Assembly (NCBI RefSeq): GCF_026343185.1
Contig: NZ_JAPEMA010000002.1
Coordinates: 248,001 to 312,000 of the forward strand
Direction: 5' to 3'
Source: Streptomyces sp. NBC_00091
GTDB lineage: Bacteria > Actinomycetota > Actinomycetes > Streptomycetales > Streptomycetaceae
DNA length: 64,000 nucleotides
The notes beneath the pieces are model-generated. The model was not told the DNA's origin. It ran no database searches and saw nothing but the letters and a program-made list of their open reading frames with translations. This document shows, in pieces, positions 41,697-54,572 of this stretch. Position 1 is the first letter of the stretch. Each line of letters opens with the position of its first letter. The position numbers and the translations under genes were made by a program.

Positions 41697-42428
41697 TCAT
41701 CCCGTCGCGCAGATCAGGACCGAGCTGACCGGTGTGGCGCGGTAGGCGGTCCACAGGGCCTCGTCGTGGTGTTCGTCGGCGGGTGGGGTGGTGATGGGGC
41801 GCCAGGCGACCGAGGTGAACCCGGCGGCGCGGGCGGCGCGTTCGAGGTCCGGGTGCTGCCATTCGTAGAACTCGTAGGGTGTGGGCGGTTCGGTCAGGAA
41901 GGCGGCCTTGAGGAGCGGGGCGTCGCCGCCGGGGACGCGCTCGCGGACGGTGACGTCGAAGGCGTCCCAGTTGGCGTCGGGGAAGGGGCACTGGTTCGGG
42001 ACGATGGCCACCAGCCGGCCGGTGGGGGTGAGGTTGGCGCGGATGCGCTCGAACATCGCCCGGAGGGCGGTCCGGGCGGGGGCGTAGTTGAAGAGGTACA
42101 CGGCGGTGGCCAGGTCGAAGTCGCCCAGTACGGGCATGGCGGCCACGTCCGCCACCACGTACTCGGTGCCCAGGGGCCGCTCGCGCTCGTGGCGGCGGGC
42201 GAGGCGGATCATCTCGGGCGAGATGTCGACGCCCATCGCCGGGCGGGCGCCGCGCTCGGCGAGCAGGCGGGTGTTGAAACCGTAGCCGCACGCCAGGTCG
42301 AGGCAGGCCAGACCCTGCACATCGCCGATCTCCAGCAGCAGGCTGTGCGTGTCGGCCGCCGAGAACGCCGCCGTCGACTTCGATTCCTCGAACCGGGCTC
42401 CGATCCGGTCGTACTGCTGCGTATTCAT
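41697..42428 (-). CDS. Class I SAM-dependent methyltransferase
   Basis: This 243-residue protein has motif I C-L-D-L-A-C-G-Y-G-F-N-T at about 42-53, then G-V-D-I-S-P-E-M-I and V-A-D-V-A-A-M-P, and the post-motif helix ending N-L-T-P-T-G-R-L-V-A-I-V-P. The N-terminus Y-D-R-I-G-A-R-F-E-E-S-K is common in toxin- or natural-product-linked methyltransferases such as TylM1-like small-molecule enzymes. The substrate is unknown. GAGGAAGAGGG precedes the ATG. It is divergent from the second two-component system. Confidence 0.8.
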   Translation of the reverse strand: MNTQQYDRIGARFEESKSTAAFSAADTHSLLLEIGDVQGLACLDLACGYGFNTRLLAERGARPAMGVDISPEMIRLARRHERERPLGTEYVVADVAAMPVLGDFDLATAVYLFNYAPARTALRAMFERIRANLTPTGRLVAIVPNQCPFPDANWDAFDVTVRERVPGGDAPLLKAAFLTEPPTPYEFYEWQHPDLERAARAAGFTSVAWRPITTPPADEHHDEALWTAYRATPVSSVLICATG

Positions 42429-42499
42429 CGCCCTCTTCCTCGTTCCGCTCGCCGGTGCCGAGGCCCTCCATACCGCGCGGGGAGGGGTTCTCCGCTGAA

Positions 42500-42521
42500 C
42501 CGGGAGGGTGAATTCTCCCGG
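42500..42521. promoter_or_regulatory. Inverted repeat in the divergent gap
   Basis: CCGGGAG (42500-42506) and CTCCCGG (42515-42521) flank an AT-richer 8-nt centre between the methyltransferase and kinase genes. It may be an operator or part of the methyltransferase promoter. Confidence 0.4.
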
Positions 42522-42542
42522 TGTCGTCGGTTCAGGCCGGCG

Positions 42543-42562
42543 CCTCTGTCTTTTGGCAGAGG
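42543..42562. promoter_or_regulatory. Operator copy 1, upstream of the sensor kinase
   Basis: CCTCTGTC-TTTT-GGCAGAGG, 22 bases before the kinase ATG. The same 8-4-8 palindrome recurs at 45064-45083 before the ABC transporter. Confidence 0.7.
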
Positions 42563-42583
42563 CGCGGATCAGCCGCGAGGCTC

Positions 42584-44317
42584 ATGCCGGTGCGGCTGCG
42601 AGTATCGATACTGGTCAGCGTGGCCCGTACTCGTCTGTTCCGTCGTCCTGCCCGCGTTCGTCCGCCCGGGGTGCTCCCGGCCGGGGGCGCGCGTACGGCG
42701 GCGGAGACCGCCGGGGTGGTGCTCGCGGGGCTGGGGGTGTGCGGGGCGGTCGCGGGGCTCGGGCTGCTGCGTCACCCGGAGGTGCAGCTGGCGGCGATCG
42801 CCGCCGGTGCGGCGCTCTTCCCGCTGCGCCGCCGGTTCCCCCGGGCCGTACTGCTCGCGCTGGCGGCGCTGACCGGGCTCGCGAGCGGTGTCGGGCCGGT
42901 CGCGGCGGTGGCCTCGTACGACGTGGCGCGGTGGACGGCCGGGGCACGGCGGCGTGCCCGGCTGCCGGCCGCGGCGGGCAGCCTGCTCGTGGCGACCGCG
43001 ACCCTGGCCGCGCCGGTGGCCGGTCCGGGGTCGGTGCCGTACGGTCTGGCGCTCGGCCTCGTACTCGTCCCGACGGCCGTGATCGTCCCCGGCCTGGTCG
43101 GCACCGCGCAGGGGCAGCAGCGGCGTCTGGTACGGGCGCTGCGCGAGCGCGGGGACGCGGCGGAGCGGGCCCGCCGGGCCGCCGACAGCGAGGCGCGCAC
43201 CCACGAGCGGTCCCGTATCGCCGCCGAGATGCACGACCTGCTCGGGCACCGGCTGAGCCTCATCTCCCTGCACGCGGGCGGGCTCGAGCTCGCCCTCGAC
43301 CGGGCCGCCCCCGAGCTGCGCGAGGAGGCCGTCCTTGTCCGGCGGACCACCCGCGACGCGATGCGCGAGCTGCGGCAGGTCCTCGGGGTGCTCGGGCCGC
43401 TGGGCCGGGACGTCGGAGCGGACGCCCTCACCGACGCGACCGGCACGCGGGCCGACATCGAGGCGCTGGTGGCGGAGTCCCGCGACGGGGGGATCGCCGT
43501 ACGGCTGGAGTGGACGGGGCCGGACCTCGACGCCCGTCCGGCATCGGTCCGCCGGGCGGCACACCGCGTGGTGCGCGAGGCCCTGACCAACGTCCACCGG
43601 TACGCCCCGACGGCGCACGTCACCGTGACCGTCGTCCACGACGACGCCGCGGTACGGGTCACCGTCCGCAACGGCGCACCGCCCGTGGCCGCGGCCGCCG
43701 CCGGGAACCTGGGCACCGGCCGCGGGCTGACGGGGCTCCGGGAGCGCGTGGAGCTGCTGGGTGGTGTCTTCGACGCCGCGCCGCTGCCGTCCGGCGGCTT
43801 CCGGCTGGACGCGGCCCTGCCGGCCGAGCCCGGTGACGCGGTCCTCGCGGAGCGGTCCGACAGCCCGTACGCCGGGGCCGGGGCGCAGGCGGCGGACGGC
43901 GCCTGCGGCGCGCAGGACCTCGGCTCCGAGAGGCAGACCGCGAACGCGCTGACGCTCGTCCTCGGCCTGGCGGCGCTGTGCGTGCTGATGGCCCTGGGCA
44001 CGTGCTTCGTGTACGCCACCGCGCCCCGGGAGGGCGCCGGGCCGCGCCCGCTCCCCCGGGTCGGGATGACGTACGACGAGGTGACGGGCCTCGGCGTCAC
44101 CGACAACCGGGCGGTCCGCGCCGCGGCCACGGGCCACGAGCCGCCCCGCCCCGCCGGTGCGGCCGGCTGCACCTATCCGTTCAACGGCGCCACCGAGTCC
44201 TACCCCGGCGGACTGCGGGTCGCCCGCTACTGCTTCGACGCCGCACAGCGGCTCATCGCCATCGACCGTTTCTCCGTCCCGTCGGTCCGGGACGCCTCAC
44301 CCTGGGAGACCCCGTGA
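42584..44317 (+). CDS. NarL-type sensor kinase with extra C-terminal domain
   Basis: The protein has 577 residues. Four or five membrane helices lie between 40 and 175, and HisKA_3 has phospho-acceptor H217 (A-A-E-M-H-D-L-L-G-H-R-L-S-L). The HATPase_c domain has the N-box R-E-A-L-T-N-V-H-R-Y-A-P and the glycine lid G-R-G-L-T-G-L-R-E-R-V. Unusually the chain continues with another transmembrane helix (about 455-479) and a 97-residue tail, predicted outside the membrane, with two cysteines (G-C-T-Y-P-F and Y-C-F-D-A). That tail could be the sensor. GAGG precedes the ATG. Its stop overlaps the regulator start. Confidence 0.85.
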   Translation: MPVRLRVSILVSVARTRLFRRPARVRPPGVLPAGGARTAAETAGVVLAGLGVCGAVAGLGLLRHPEVQLAAIAAGAALFPLRRRFPRAVLLALAALTGLASGVGPVAAVASYDVARWTAGARRRARLPAAAGSLLVATATLAAPVAGPGSVPYGLALGLVLVPTAVIVPGLVGTAQGQQRRLVRALRERGDAAERARRAADSEARTHERSRIAAEMHDLLGHRLSLISLHAGGLELALDRAAPELREEAVLVRRTTRDAMRELRQVLGVLGPLGRDVGADALTDATGTRADIEALVAESRDGGIAVRLEWTGPDLDARPASVRRAAHRVVREALTNVHRYAPTAHVTVTVVHDDAAVRVTVRNGAPPVAAAAAGNLGTGRGLTGLRERVELLGGVFDAAPLPSGGFRLDAALPAEPGDAVLAERSDSPYAGAGAQAADGACGAQDLGSERQTANALTLVLGLAALCVLMALGTCFVYATAPREGAGPRPLPRVGMTYDEVTGLGVTDNRAVRAAATGHEPPRPAGAAGCTYPFNGATESYPGGLRVARYCFDAAQRLIAIDRFSVPSVRDASPWETP

Positions 44318-44994
44318 CCGAGCCCGACCGACCGATCCGCGTCCTGCTCGCCGACGACGAGACGATGATCCGGCACGGCGTCCGTCTGATCCTCCGGCAC
44401 GCCGAGGGCATCGAGGTCGTCGCCGAGGCCCCGGACGGGCGGCGGGCCGTCGAGCTGGCCGCCGTCCACCACCCCGACGTGGCGCTGGTCGACATCCGCA
44501 TGCCCGTGTGCGACGGGCTGGCGGCGATCGCGCCGCTGCTCGCGCTCGATCCCGCACCGCGCGTGGTGATGCTGACGACCTTCGGCGACGACGACAACGT
44601 GGTCCGGGCCCTGCGAGAGGGAGCGGCGGGCTTCCTCCTGAAGGACGAGGGCCCGCAGGAACTGATCAGCGCGGTACGGGCCGCAGCCGCCGGCGACGCC
44701 GTCCTGTCCCCCGGCGTGACCGGGGCGGTGATCTCCCGGATGCTGCGCGCGGGCGATGCGTACGACGCCGGCGGCGGCGCGCTCGCGGACGAGCGGCTCG
44801 CCCGGCTCACCGGCCGGGAACGGGACGTCCTCGCGGCGCTCGGTGACGGGCTGTCGAACCAGGAGATCGCCGCGCGGCTCGGCATCGGCACCGGGACGGT
44901 GAAGACGCACGTGGGGGCGATCCTGGAGAAGACCGGTTCGACGAGCCGGGTCCAGGCGGCGCTGCTGGCCCACCGGACCGGTCTGGCCTCCTGA
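44314..44994 (+). CDS. LuxR/NarL-type response regulator
   Basis: This 226-residue protein has a receiver domain with D14/D15, phospho-acceptor D60 (A-L-V-D-I-R-M-P) and F-L-L-K-D. The LuxR HTH follows: L-T-G-R-E-R-D-V-L-A-A-L-G-D-G-L-S-N-Q-E-I. GTG 44314 overlaps the kinase TGA (GTGA), and GGGAG precedes it, so the pair is coupled. The shared palindromes at 42543 and 45064 are its most likely binding sites, tying the pair to the ABC transporter downstream. Confidence 0.9.
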   Translation: MTEPDRPIRVLLADDETMIRHGVRLILRHAEGIEVVAEAPDGRRAVELAAVHHPDVALVDIRMPVCDGLAAIAPLLALDPAPRVVMLTTFGDDDNVVRALREGAAGFLLKDEGPQELISAVRAAAAGDAVLSPGVTGAVISRMLRAGDAYDAGGGALADERLARLTGRERDVLAALGDGLSNQEIAARLGIGTGTVKTHVGAILEKTGSTSRVQAALLAHRTGLAS

Positions 44995-45033
44995 GGCGCG
45001 GCCCGCAGCCCGGGCCCGTCCGCGCCCATGGGT

Positions 45034-45047
45034 CTCCCCCGGGGGAG
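45034..45047. terminator. Perfect palindrome after the response regulator
   Basis: CTCCCCC-GGGGGAG, 40 bases after the stop. It may terminate the kinase/regulator transcript, although the lack of a loop makes this uncertain. Confidence 0.35.
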
Positions 45048-45063
45048 GGCGACACCGCCCGGG

Positions 45064-45115
45064 CCTCTGCCCATCGGCAGAGGGGAGCCTGGCGGAGCAG
45101 CCCTTTCGGCAGAGG
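45064..45115. promoter_or_regulatory. Operator copy 2 and half-site, upstream of ABC genes
   Basis: CCTCTGCC-CATC-GGCAGAGG occupies 45064-45083, the same architecture as at 42543. A lone half-site GGCAGAGG follows at 45108-45115. Both precede the ABC ATPase start at 45227. Confidence 0.7.
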
Positions 45116-45226
45116 TCAACTCACGCCTTCAGAGCGATGTTTCCGCAGGTGAGGGCCGGTGAGGATGGATGCGTCCCCCGGCCCGAGGCACTCGCCCCGG
45201 GCCGTCGCACCTCAGGCGGAGCATCC

Positions 45227-46006
<780 letters not shown>

Positions 46007-46040
46007 CCGGCGCCCGCGCCCCGCCCGCCCGACCACGCCC

Positions 46041-46080
46041 CACCACGCCCCGCTCCGCCCCACCACGCCCCGCTCCGCCC
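46041..46080 (+). repeat. Tandem 20-bp repeat between ATPase and permease
   Basis: The unit CACCACGCCCCGCTCCGCCC occurs twice in direct succession, with a partial copy before it. It fills most of the spacer and is all G/C with few A. Confidence 0.85.
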
Positions 46081-46118
46081 TGTTCCTTCCCGCTGCCGAA
46101 GCCTTCCGAAAGCCCACC

Positions 46119-49849
<3,731 letters not shown>

Positions 49850-50243
49850 GGGCGGCCGGCGGCCGCGCGGGGGTCAGGACACCTGGACGGTGGCCGGGGG
49901 CGAAGCTCGACTTCCTGGACCAGGCCTCGGTCTGCGCGGGCGACGGCGGCCCCGGCATCGGGCGAGCCATGGGCTCAGGACGGCCGTCTTGTTCGGGCGC
50001 GCACGGCGCAGTGCCTCGCGCTCTCCTCGGTGCTCGCCGCCGAAGGCGTACCCGTCAATCGGCCGGGCGGCACGGGCAGATCACGAACGGTCGGCCATTT
50101 CCCCTGGTCAGCGGCGCTCATTGGTCTTTCTGCTGAGGGAATTCGGCGTCCATGGTCGGGAAAGCACATTGTGCCCAGGGATGTCGACGGATTGGATACC
50201 AAGATCAAGACGGCAGGGTCGCCCCCGGGACAGAAGGAAGCGC
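49850..50243. other. Intergenic region before the AMP ligase
   Basis: About 390 bases. The first half is GC-rich without a convincing gene, and the last 150 bases are less GC-rich and probably hold the ligase promoter. No iron-box-like palindrome, as would be expected for a siderophore ligase, was found. Confidence 0.4.
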
Positions 50244-51605
50244 ATGACATCCATGCTGAACGGCTGCACGCCCTGGCCCGAGGAGTTCGTCGACCGCTAC
50301 TGGGCGGCCGGGCACTGGCGTGGCAATACGCTGGACAACCTGCTGCGCGGCTGGGCCCTGCAGTACGGGCCGCGGACCGCGCTCGTGCACGGCGACACCC
50401 GCATCACGTACGCGGCGATGAACCGGCGTGTGGACCGCATGGCGGCCGGGTTCCGGCTGCGCGGCCTGCGGCCCGGGCAGCGGGTCGTCGTCCAGCTGCC
50501 GAACGTTCCCGAGTTCGTCATCACCGTGTTCGCGCTGATGCGGGCCGGCACGGTGCCGGTGCTCTGCCCGGTCTCGTACCGCGCGCCCGAGTTGTCCCAC
50601 CTGGTGCGGCTCACCCAGGCCGTCGGCTACGTCGCTCCCTCGGCGGACGAGGACTTCGACCCCGCCGCGATGGCCGCGGACATCGCGGCCCGATGGCCTT
50701 TCCTGCGGCGGGTGTTCACGCTCGAAGCGCCCGGCGCCGCGTCCCCGTACGGCGGTCTGACGACCGACCCGTCGGGCTGCCAGTACAGCCCGCTGGGCTC
50801 CATCGACGCCGCGCCCGAGCCGGCGCTGTCGCAGAGCGCCGACCAGGTGGCGTTCTTCCTGCTCTCCGGCGACACCAGCCCGGAGCCGAAGCTCGTTCCG
50901 CGTACCCACAACGACTACGCCTACCAGGCGCGGGCCGCCGCCGAGCTGGTGGCGCTCACCGAGAACGACGTGTATCTCGCCGCGCTGCCCGCCGAGTCCA
51001 ACTTCGCCTTGGGCTGCCCCGGCATCATCGGCACCCTCTCCGTCGGCGGCACGGTCGTCCTGGCCGAGAACCCGGGACCCGCCGAATGCCTTGAGGTCAT
51101 CGGCCGGGAGCGGGTCACCATCACGTCGGTGGCGCCCGCCGTCGCCGAGCTGTGGCTCGACGTACTTCCCACGGTCCGGACCGACCTCGGCAGTCTGCGT
51201 CTCGTGCAGGTCGGCGGCGCGCCCCTGCCCCGGGCGACCGCCGAACGGATGGGCCCCGCACTGGACTGCCGCCTCCAGCAGGTCTTCGGCACGGCCGAGG
51301 GGCCGGTCACCCTCACCCGGCCCGACGATCCGGACGAGACCGTCCTCACCACGCAGGGCCGCCCGCTCTCACCCGACGACCAGATCCGCATCGTCGACGC
51401 CGACGGCAAGGACGTGCCCGACGGGGAGCCCGGCGAACTCCTCGCCCGCGGTCCGTACACCCCGCGGGGCTACTACCGCGCCCCCGACCACAACGCACGC
51501 TCCTTCACCGGCGACGGCTACTTCCGCACCGGCGAACGCGCGCGACGCACCCCGGACGGCAGCCTGGTGCTGACCGGCCGGCGTACCGGCGCCGCGACCT
51601 CCTGA
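50244..51605 (+). CDS. Degenerate aryl-AMP ligase-like protein
   Basis: This 453-residue protein is related to 2,3-dihydroxybenzoate/salicylate-AMP ligases (start L-N-G-C-T-P-W-P-E-E-F-V-D-R-Y-W-A-A-G-H-W, later T-H-N-D-Y-A-Y-Q-A-R and Q-V-F-G-T-A-E-G). Two things suggest loss of function. The phosphate loop, normally S-G-G-T-T-G-x-P-K, reads S-G-D-T-S-P-E-P-K, and the Y-x-T-G-D motif reads F-R-T-G-E-R. The protein also ends about 85 residues early, without the C-terminal lid and its catalytic lysine. GAAGGAAG precedes the ATG. No carrier protein or siderophore gene is nearby. Confidence 0.7.
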   Translation: MTSMLNGCTPWPEEFVDRYWAAGHWRGNTLDNLLRGWALQYGPRTALVHGDTRITYAAMNRRVDRMAAGFRLRGLRPGQRVVVQLPNVPEFVITVFALMRAGTVPVLCPVSYRAPELSHLVRLTQAVGYVAPSADEDFDPAAMAADIAARWPFLRRVFTLEAPGAASPYGGLTTDPSGCQYSPLGSIDAAPEPALSQSADQVAFFLLSGDTSPEPKLVPRTHNDYAYQARAAAELVALTENDVYLAALPAESNFALGCPGIIGTLSVGGTVVLAENPGPAECLEVIGRERVTITSVAPAVAELWLDVLPTVRTDLGSLRLVQVGGAPLPRATAERMGPALDCRLQQVFGTAEGPVTLTRPDDPDETVLTTQGRPLSPDDQIRIVDADGKDVPDGEPGELLARGPYTPRGYYRAPDHNARSFTGDGYFRTGERARRTPDGSLVLTGRRTGAATS

Positions 51606-51652
51606 CCCCGCGGCAACACACGGAGAGCCGGATCGGCCCGCCGGCGACGGGG

Positions 51653-51658
51653 TAGCGT
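51653..51658 (+). promoter_or_regulatory. -10 box TAGCGT for a leaderless HAD gene
   Basis: TAGCGT ends six bases before the ATG at 51665, with only GGGGTC between. This fits a leaderless transcript. Confidence 0.5.
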
Positions 51659-51664
51659 GGGGTC

Positions 51665-52177
51665 ATGGCCGGTCCTGCCCAGCGCCCGCTGCTCTTCCTC
51701 GACGTCGACGGTCCGCTCATCCCCTTCGGCTCGGCGGAGCCGTACCCGACGTATCGGACCAGTGCCGCGCCGGCCGGGGACGACGCCCATCCGCTGCTGG
51801 CCAGGCTCGACCCCGGGCACGGGGCCCGGTTGGCGCTGCTGTCGTGCGACCTCGTCTGGGCCACGACCTGGACGGCCGATGCCAACGAGTGGATCAGCCC
51901 GCGCATCGGCCTTCCGCTGCTTCCCGTGGTGACATGGCCGGAGCCGTCCGCCATCGACGAACGCGACGAGCGGCGCGGCCTGCACTGGAAGACCCGGACC
52001 CTCGTCGGGTGGGCCGCCGGACGTCCGTTCATCTGGGTCGATGACGAGATCACCGGAACCGACCGGGCCTGGGTGTCCGCCCACCACCGAGGACGAGCCC
52101 TGCTGCACCGCGTCGACGCCAGCCGGGGGCTCACGGGCGCCGACTACGCCACGCTCGGCGAGTGGCGTCGCGCGTAA
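51665..52177 (+). CDS. HAD-like phosphatase-fold protein
   Basis: This 170-residue protein starts with the HAD motif I, L-L-F-L-D-V-D-G-P-L-I-P-F. Motif II may be the L-L-S-C-D-L-V-W-A-T-T-W segment. The C-terminal I-W-V-D-D-E-I provides the acidic motif IV. This short HAD group is common in Streptomyces and its substrate is unknown. The gene looks leaderless. Confidence 0.75.
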   Translation: MAGPAQRPLLFLDVDGPLIPFGSAEPYPTYRTSAAPAGDDAHPLLARLDPGHGARLALLSCDLVWATTWTADANEWISPRIGLPLLPVVTWPEPSAIDERDERRGLHWKTRTLVGWAAGRPFIWVDDEITGTDRAWVSAHHRGRALLHRVDASRGLTGADYATLGEWRRA

Positions 52178-52193
52178 GCCGCCCCTCGGTCCG

Positions 52194-54194
52194 TCAGCGG
52201 GGCGGCGGGGGTGGGCCCGCGGTTGCGCGCAGGGCGGCGTGTGCGGCGGCGCGCAGGGCGTCGTCCTCCGGGACCGAGCGCCAGCCGCCGTGCGGGACGG
52301 GCCGCTCGTCGGCGTCGAGGAACGCCTTCAGTACGGGCGCGGCGCAGGCGGCCGGCGGGCCGATCTCGGCCAGGAACGCCACCGTCTCGGTGACCGCCCG
52401 GTAGGCCCCGCCCCGTTCGGCGAAGGGCGCGATCGCCCGGACGAGCACGGGGACGACCTCGTCGGCCGCTCCGGTGATCCGCCACATCGCCTCGCCGACG
52501 CGCAGCGGCAGCCAGCCCTCCGTGTGCAGGGTGAGGAGTTCGCGCAGTCGCGGGAGGTACGGCTCGGCCGCCGGCCCCAGTTCCCCCAACAGGGCGGCGG
52601 GGTTGTCCTGGCCGTACGGCTCGCCCAGGAGCGGGAGCAGCAGTGCGAGCGCGGGCTCCCGGTCGCCCGTCAGCCGCCCGTACGCGAGCGCCAGCCGGCG
52701 GGGCGCGAACGGCTGCCCCTCGGGCGGGGCGTCGAGCAGGGCGCGCAGCCGTTCCCGGGGTGCGGCCCCTGCCGCGGCCGGCCCGATCGCGGCGAGGGCG
52801 TCGAGCGCCCACACGGCGGCGTCGGTGTCGAGGAGGCCGAGCAGTTCCGGGATCGCGGGGGCCGCCGGCGCGCCCCACGCCTCCAGGAGCTGGCAGAGCT
52901 CGCGGCGTTCGTCGGGGGACGACGCGGCCGTGAGCCGGGCCCGCACCACCGGCAGCAGGGCGTCGGCGTGGGCGCCGAGCCCCTCCGCGACCTCGGTCAG
53001 GCTCAGCTCGTACGTCCACCAGCCGCTGGCGTGGGTGGAGTTGTACGCGAGCCCGAGCCGCTCCCCGGACAGCCGGCGCACCAGCGGCGGTACGCACCGC
53101 GCGTCGCCGAGCCGGGACAGCGCCCAGACGGCGTGGCTCTGGGCGGGCGGGTACGGCTCGCCCTCGTCCGTGACCATGGCTGCCAGCGCGTCGGCCCAGG
53201 GGTGGGCGGCGTGCCCGCACATGCCGAGTACCCGGGCGGCGAAGAGCCTGTTGTCGGGCTCGGGATCGGTCAGCAGGCGGGCCACGGCGGGGAGCAGCTC
53301 GGGGACCGCGGAGCGCCGGCGGCTCAGTTCCTCTGCCGCCACCTGGAGCGCGCCCGCGCGTACGGCGGGGTCCGGGTGCGCGAGCAGTCTCCCGGTCGCC
53401 TCCGCCCGGGCCGTCCGGTCGTCTGCGAGCAGGCCGATGCCCCAGACGACCGTCGGCTTCACCGCGGCGCCGCCGGGCTGCCAGGTGGCCGGTTCACTGC
53501 CGGACAGCACTTCGGACACGGTGCGCGCGTACGCGGGGTCGTCGTGGCCCGGCAGCGCGTCGCGCAGGGCCTTGACGGCGGCGAGGCGCAGGGAGGGCTC
53601 GGCGGCGCCGTCCATGAGCCGTCGAAGCCAGTCGAGGGAGCTGTCGCGGTGTTCGTCGGCGTGGGGGATCAACGAGCCGACGGAATTGGCGAGTTGGCGC
53701 TGCGGCTGCGGCTCTGTCTCCTCGGCCCAGCGCGCCCGCAGCGCAGTGATCACCTCGTCCGCCCGGTGGCGTGCCTCGGCGAGGGCGTCCGCGACGGCGG
53801 TGCGGATCTCGGCCGCAGGGTCCTCCAGCAGCGGCAGCAGCTCCGTCACCGCGAGGTCCCAGGCGGCGGGCCAGGCCGGGGTGACATAGCGGGGCTGCGC
53901 GGTGTGTGCCGTGTGGGCCAGGGCGCCGACGAGCTCGAGGAGTTCGAGTCGGACGGCCGGGTCGACGCCGGGAGCGGCCGCGGCCCCGAGCACGTACGGG
54001 AGGGCGGCCGGAGCCGCGGAGCACACCGCGCCGCCCTGGTGGTGGACGGCCATGAACAGGTCGTCGGCCGCGTCGGCGGCCTTCTCCGGCCGGTACAGGT
54101 CCGCCAGCATGCCGGGTACGTCCCCGGCCGGCCCGTAGGCGTGGCTCAGCGCCGTCCACTCGACGGCGTCGAGTCCCGCGAGGGCGTCGCTCAT
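52194..54194 (-). CDS. HEAT/PBS-lyase-repeat protein
   Basis: This 666-residue protein consists of helical repeats through most of its length (for example A-H-P-D-P-A-V-R-A-G-A-L-Q-V-A-A-E-E-L and D-N-R-L-F-A-A-R-V-L-G-M-C-G), without catalytic motifs or a signal peptide. It belongs to the large HEAT-repeat scaffold group and is unrelated in length to the giant protein at 9282. Its ATG overlaps the stop of a 55-codon gene (TGATG), so the two are translationally coupled. The chain ends in a proline run. Confidence 0.75.
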   Translation of the reverse strand: MSDALAGLDAVEWTALSHAYGPAGDVPGMLADLYRPEKAADAADDLFMAVHHQGGAVCSAAPAALPYVLGAAAAPGVDPAVRLELLELVGALAHTAHTAQPRYVTPAWPAAWDLAVTELLPLLEDPAAEIRTAVADALAEARHRADEVITALRARWAEETEPQPQRQLANSVGSLIPHADEHRDSSLDWLRRLMDGAAEPSLRLAAVKALRDALPGHDDPAYARTVSEVLSGSEPATWQPGGAAVKPTVVWGIGLLADDRTARAEATGRLLAHPDPAVRAGALQVAAEELSRRRSAVPELLPAVARLLTDPEPDNRLFAARVLGMCGHAAHPWADALAAMVTDEGEPYPPAQSHAVWALSRLGDARCVPPLVRRLSGERLGLAYNSTHASGWWTYELSLTEVAEGLGAHADALLPVVRARLTAASSPDERRELCQLLEAWGAPAAPAIPELLGLLDTDAAVWALDALAAIGPAAAGAAPRERLRALLDAPPEGQPFAPRRLALAYGRLTGDREPALALLLPLLGEPYGQDNPAALLGELGPAAEPYLPRLRELLTLHTEGWLPLRVGEAMWRITGAADEVVPVLVRAIAPFAERGGAYRAVTETVAFLAEIGPPAACAAPVLKAFLDADERPVPHGGWRSVPEDDALRAAAHAALRATAGPPPPPR

Positions 54195-54361
54195 CAGTAG
54201 CCCGGCTCGATCTGCTCCGATACCGCGAACTCGCCTGCGCAGTCCGGGCAGGCCGCCCGGCCGAAGACGTACGTCAGCCCGCGCGCGACCGCTTCGTGGC
54301 CGGCCAGGGCCGCCGCGCGGTGCGGGCGGGCGGGCAGGTCGTCGCAAGGGCGTACGGTCAT
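54194..54361 (-). CDS. Small CxxC protein coupled to the HEAT gene
   Basis: This 55-residue protein has one C-P-D-C pair near the centre (F-G-R-A-A-C-P-D-C-A-G-E-F) and a single cysteine near the start. The stop overlaps the HEAT-protein start by one base. It could be a small metal-binding or adaptor protein. No homologue comes to mind, and the ribosome site is weak. Confidence 0.5.
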   Translation of the reverse strand: MTVRPCDDLPARPHRAAALAGHEAVARGLTYVFGRAACPDCAGEFAVSEQIEPGY

Positions 54362-54426
54362 GCCGCCGCATTCTTCCAGGGCCGGCTCCCGCACCGGAGG
54401 CCGGGGCCGGCGCGGCAGCGGCCCCT

Positions 54427-54571
54427 TCAGTAGCCGATCGTGAAGCGGCGCTCGACGAAGCGCGGCGGCTCCGCCTCGTCCACGAGCGCGACGGCGGCGT
54501 CCTCCATGGAGATGCGGCTGCGCCCGTCGGCGTCGAGGACCGGCTGGTCGGCGCCGATCCGGAATCCGGAC
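54427..54571 (-). pseudogene. C-terminal remnant of an NAD(P)-binding oxidoreductase
   Basis: Reading leftward from about 54571, the frame gives G-F-R-I-G-A-D-Q-P-V-L-D, then G-R-S-R-I-S-M-E-D-A-A-V-A-L-V-D-E and the end R-R-F-T-I-G-Y. This is the last part of NmrA/SDR-like NAD(P)H-binding proteins. The whole Rossmann core is absent. Confidence 0.7.
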
Positions 54572-54572
54572 G

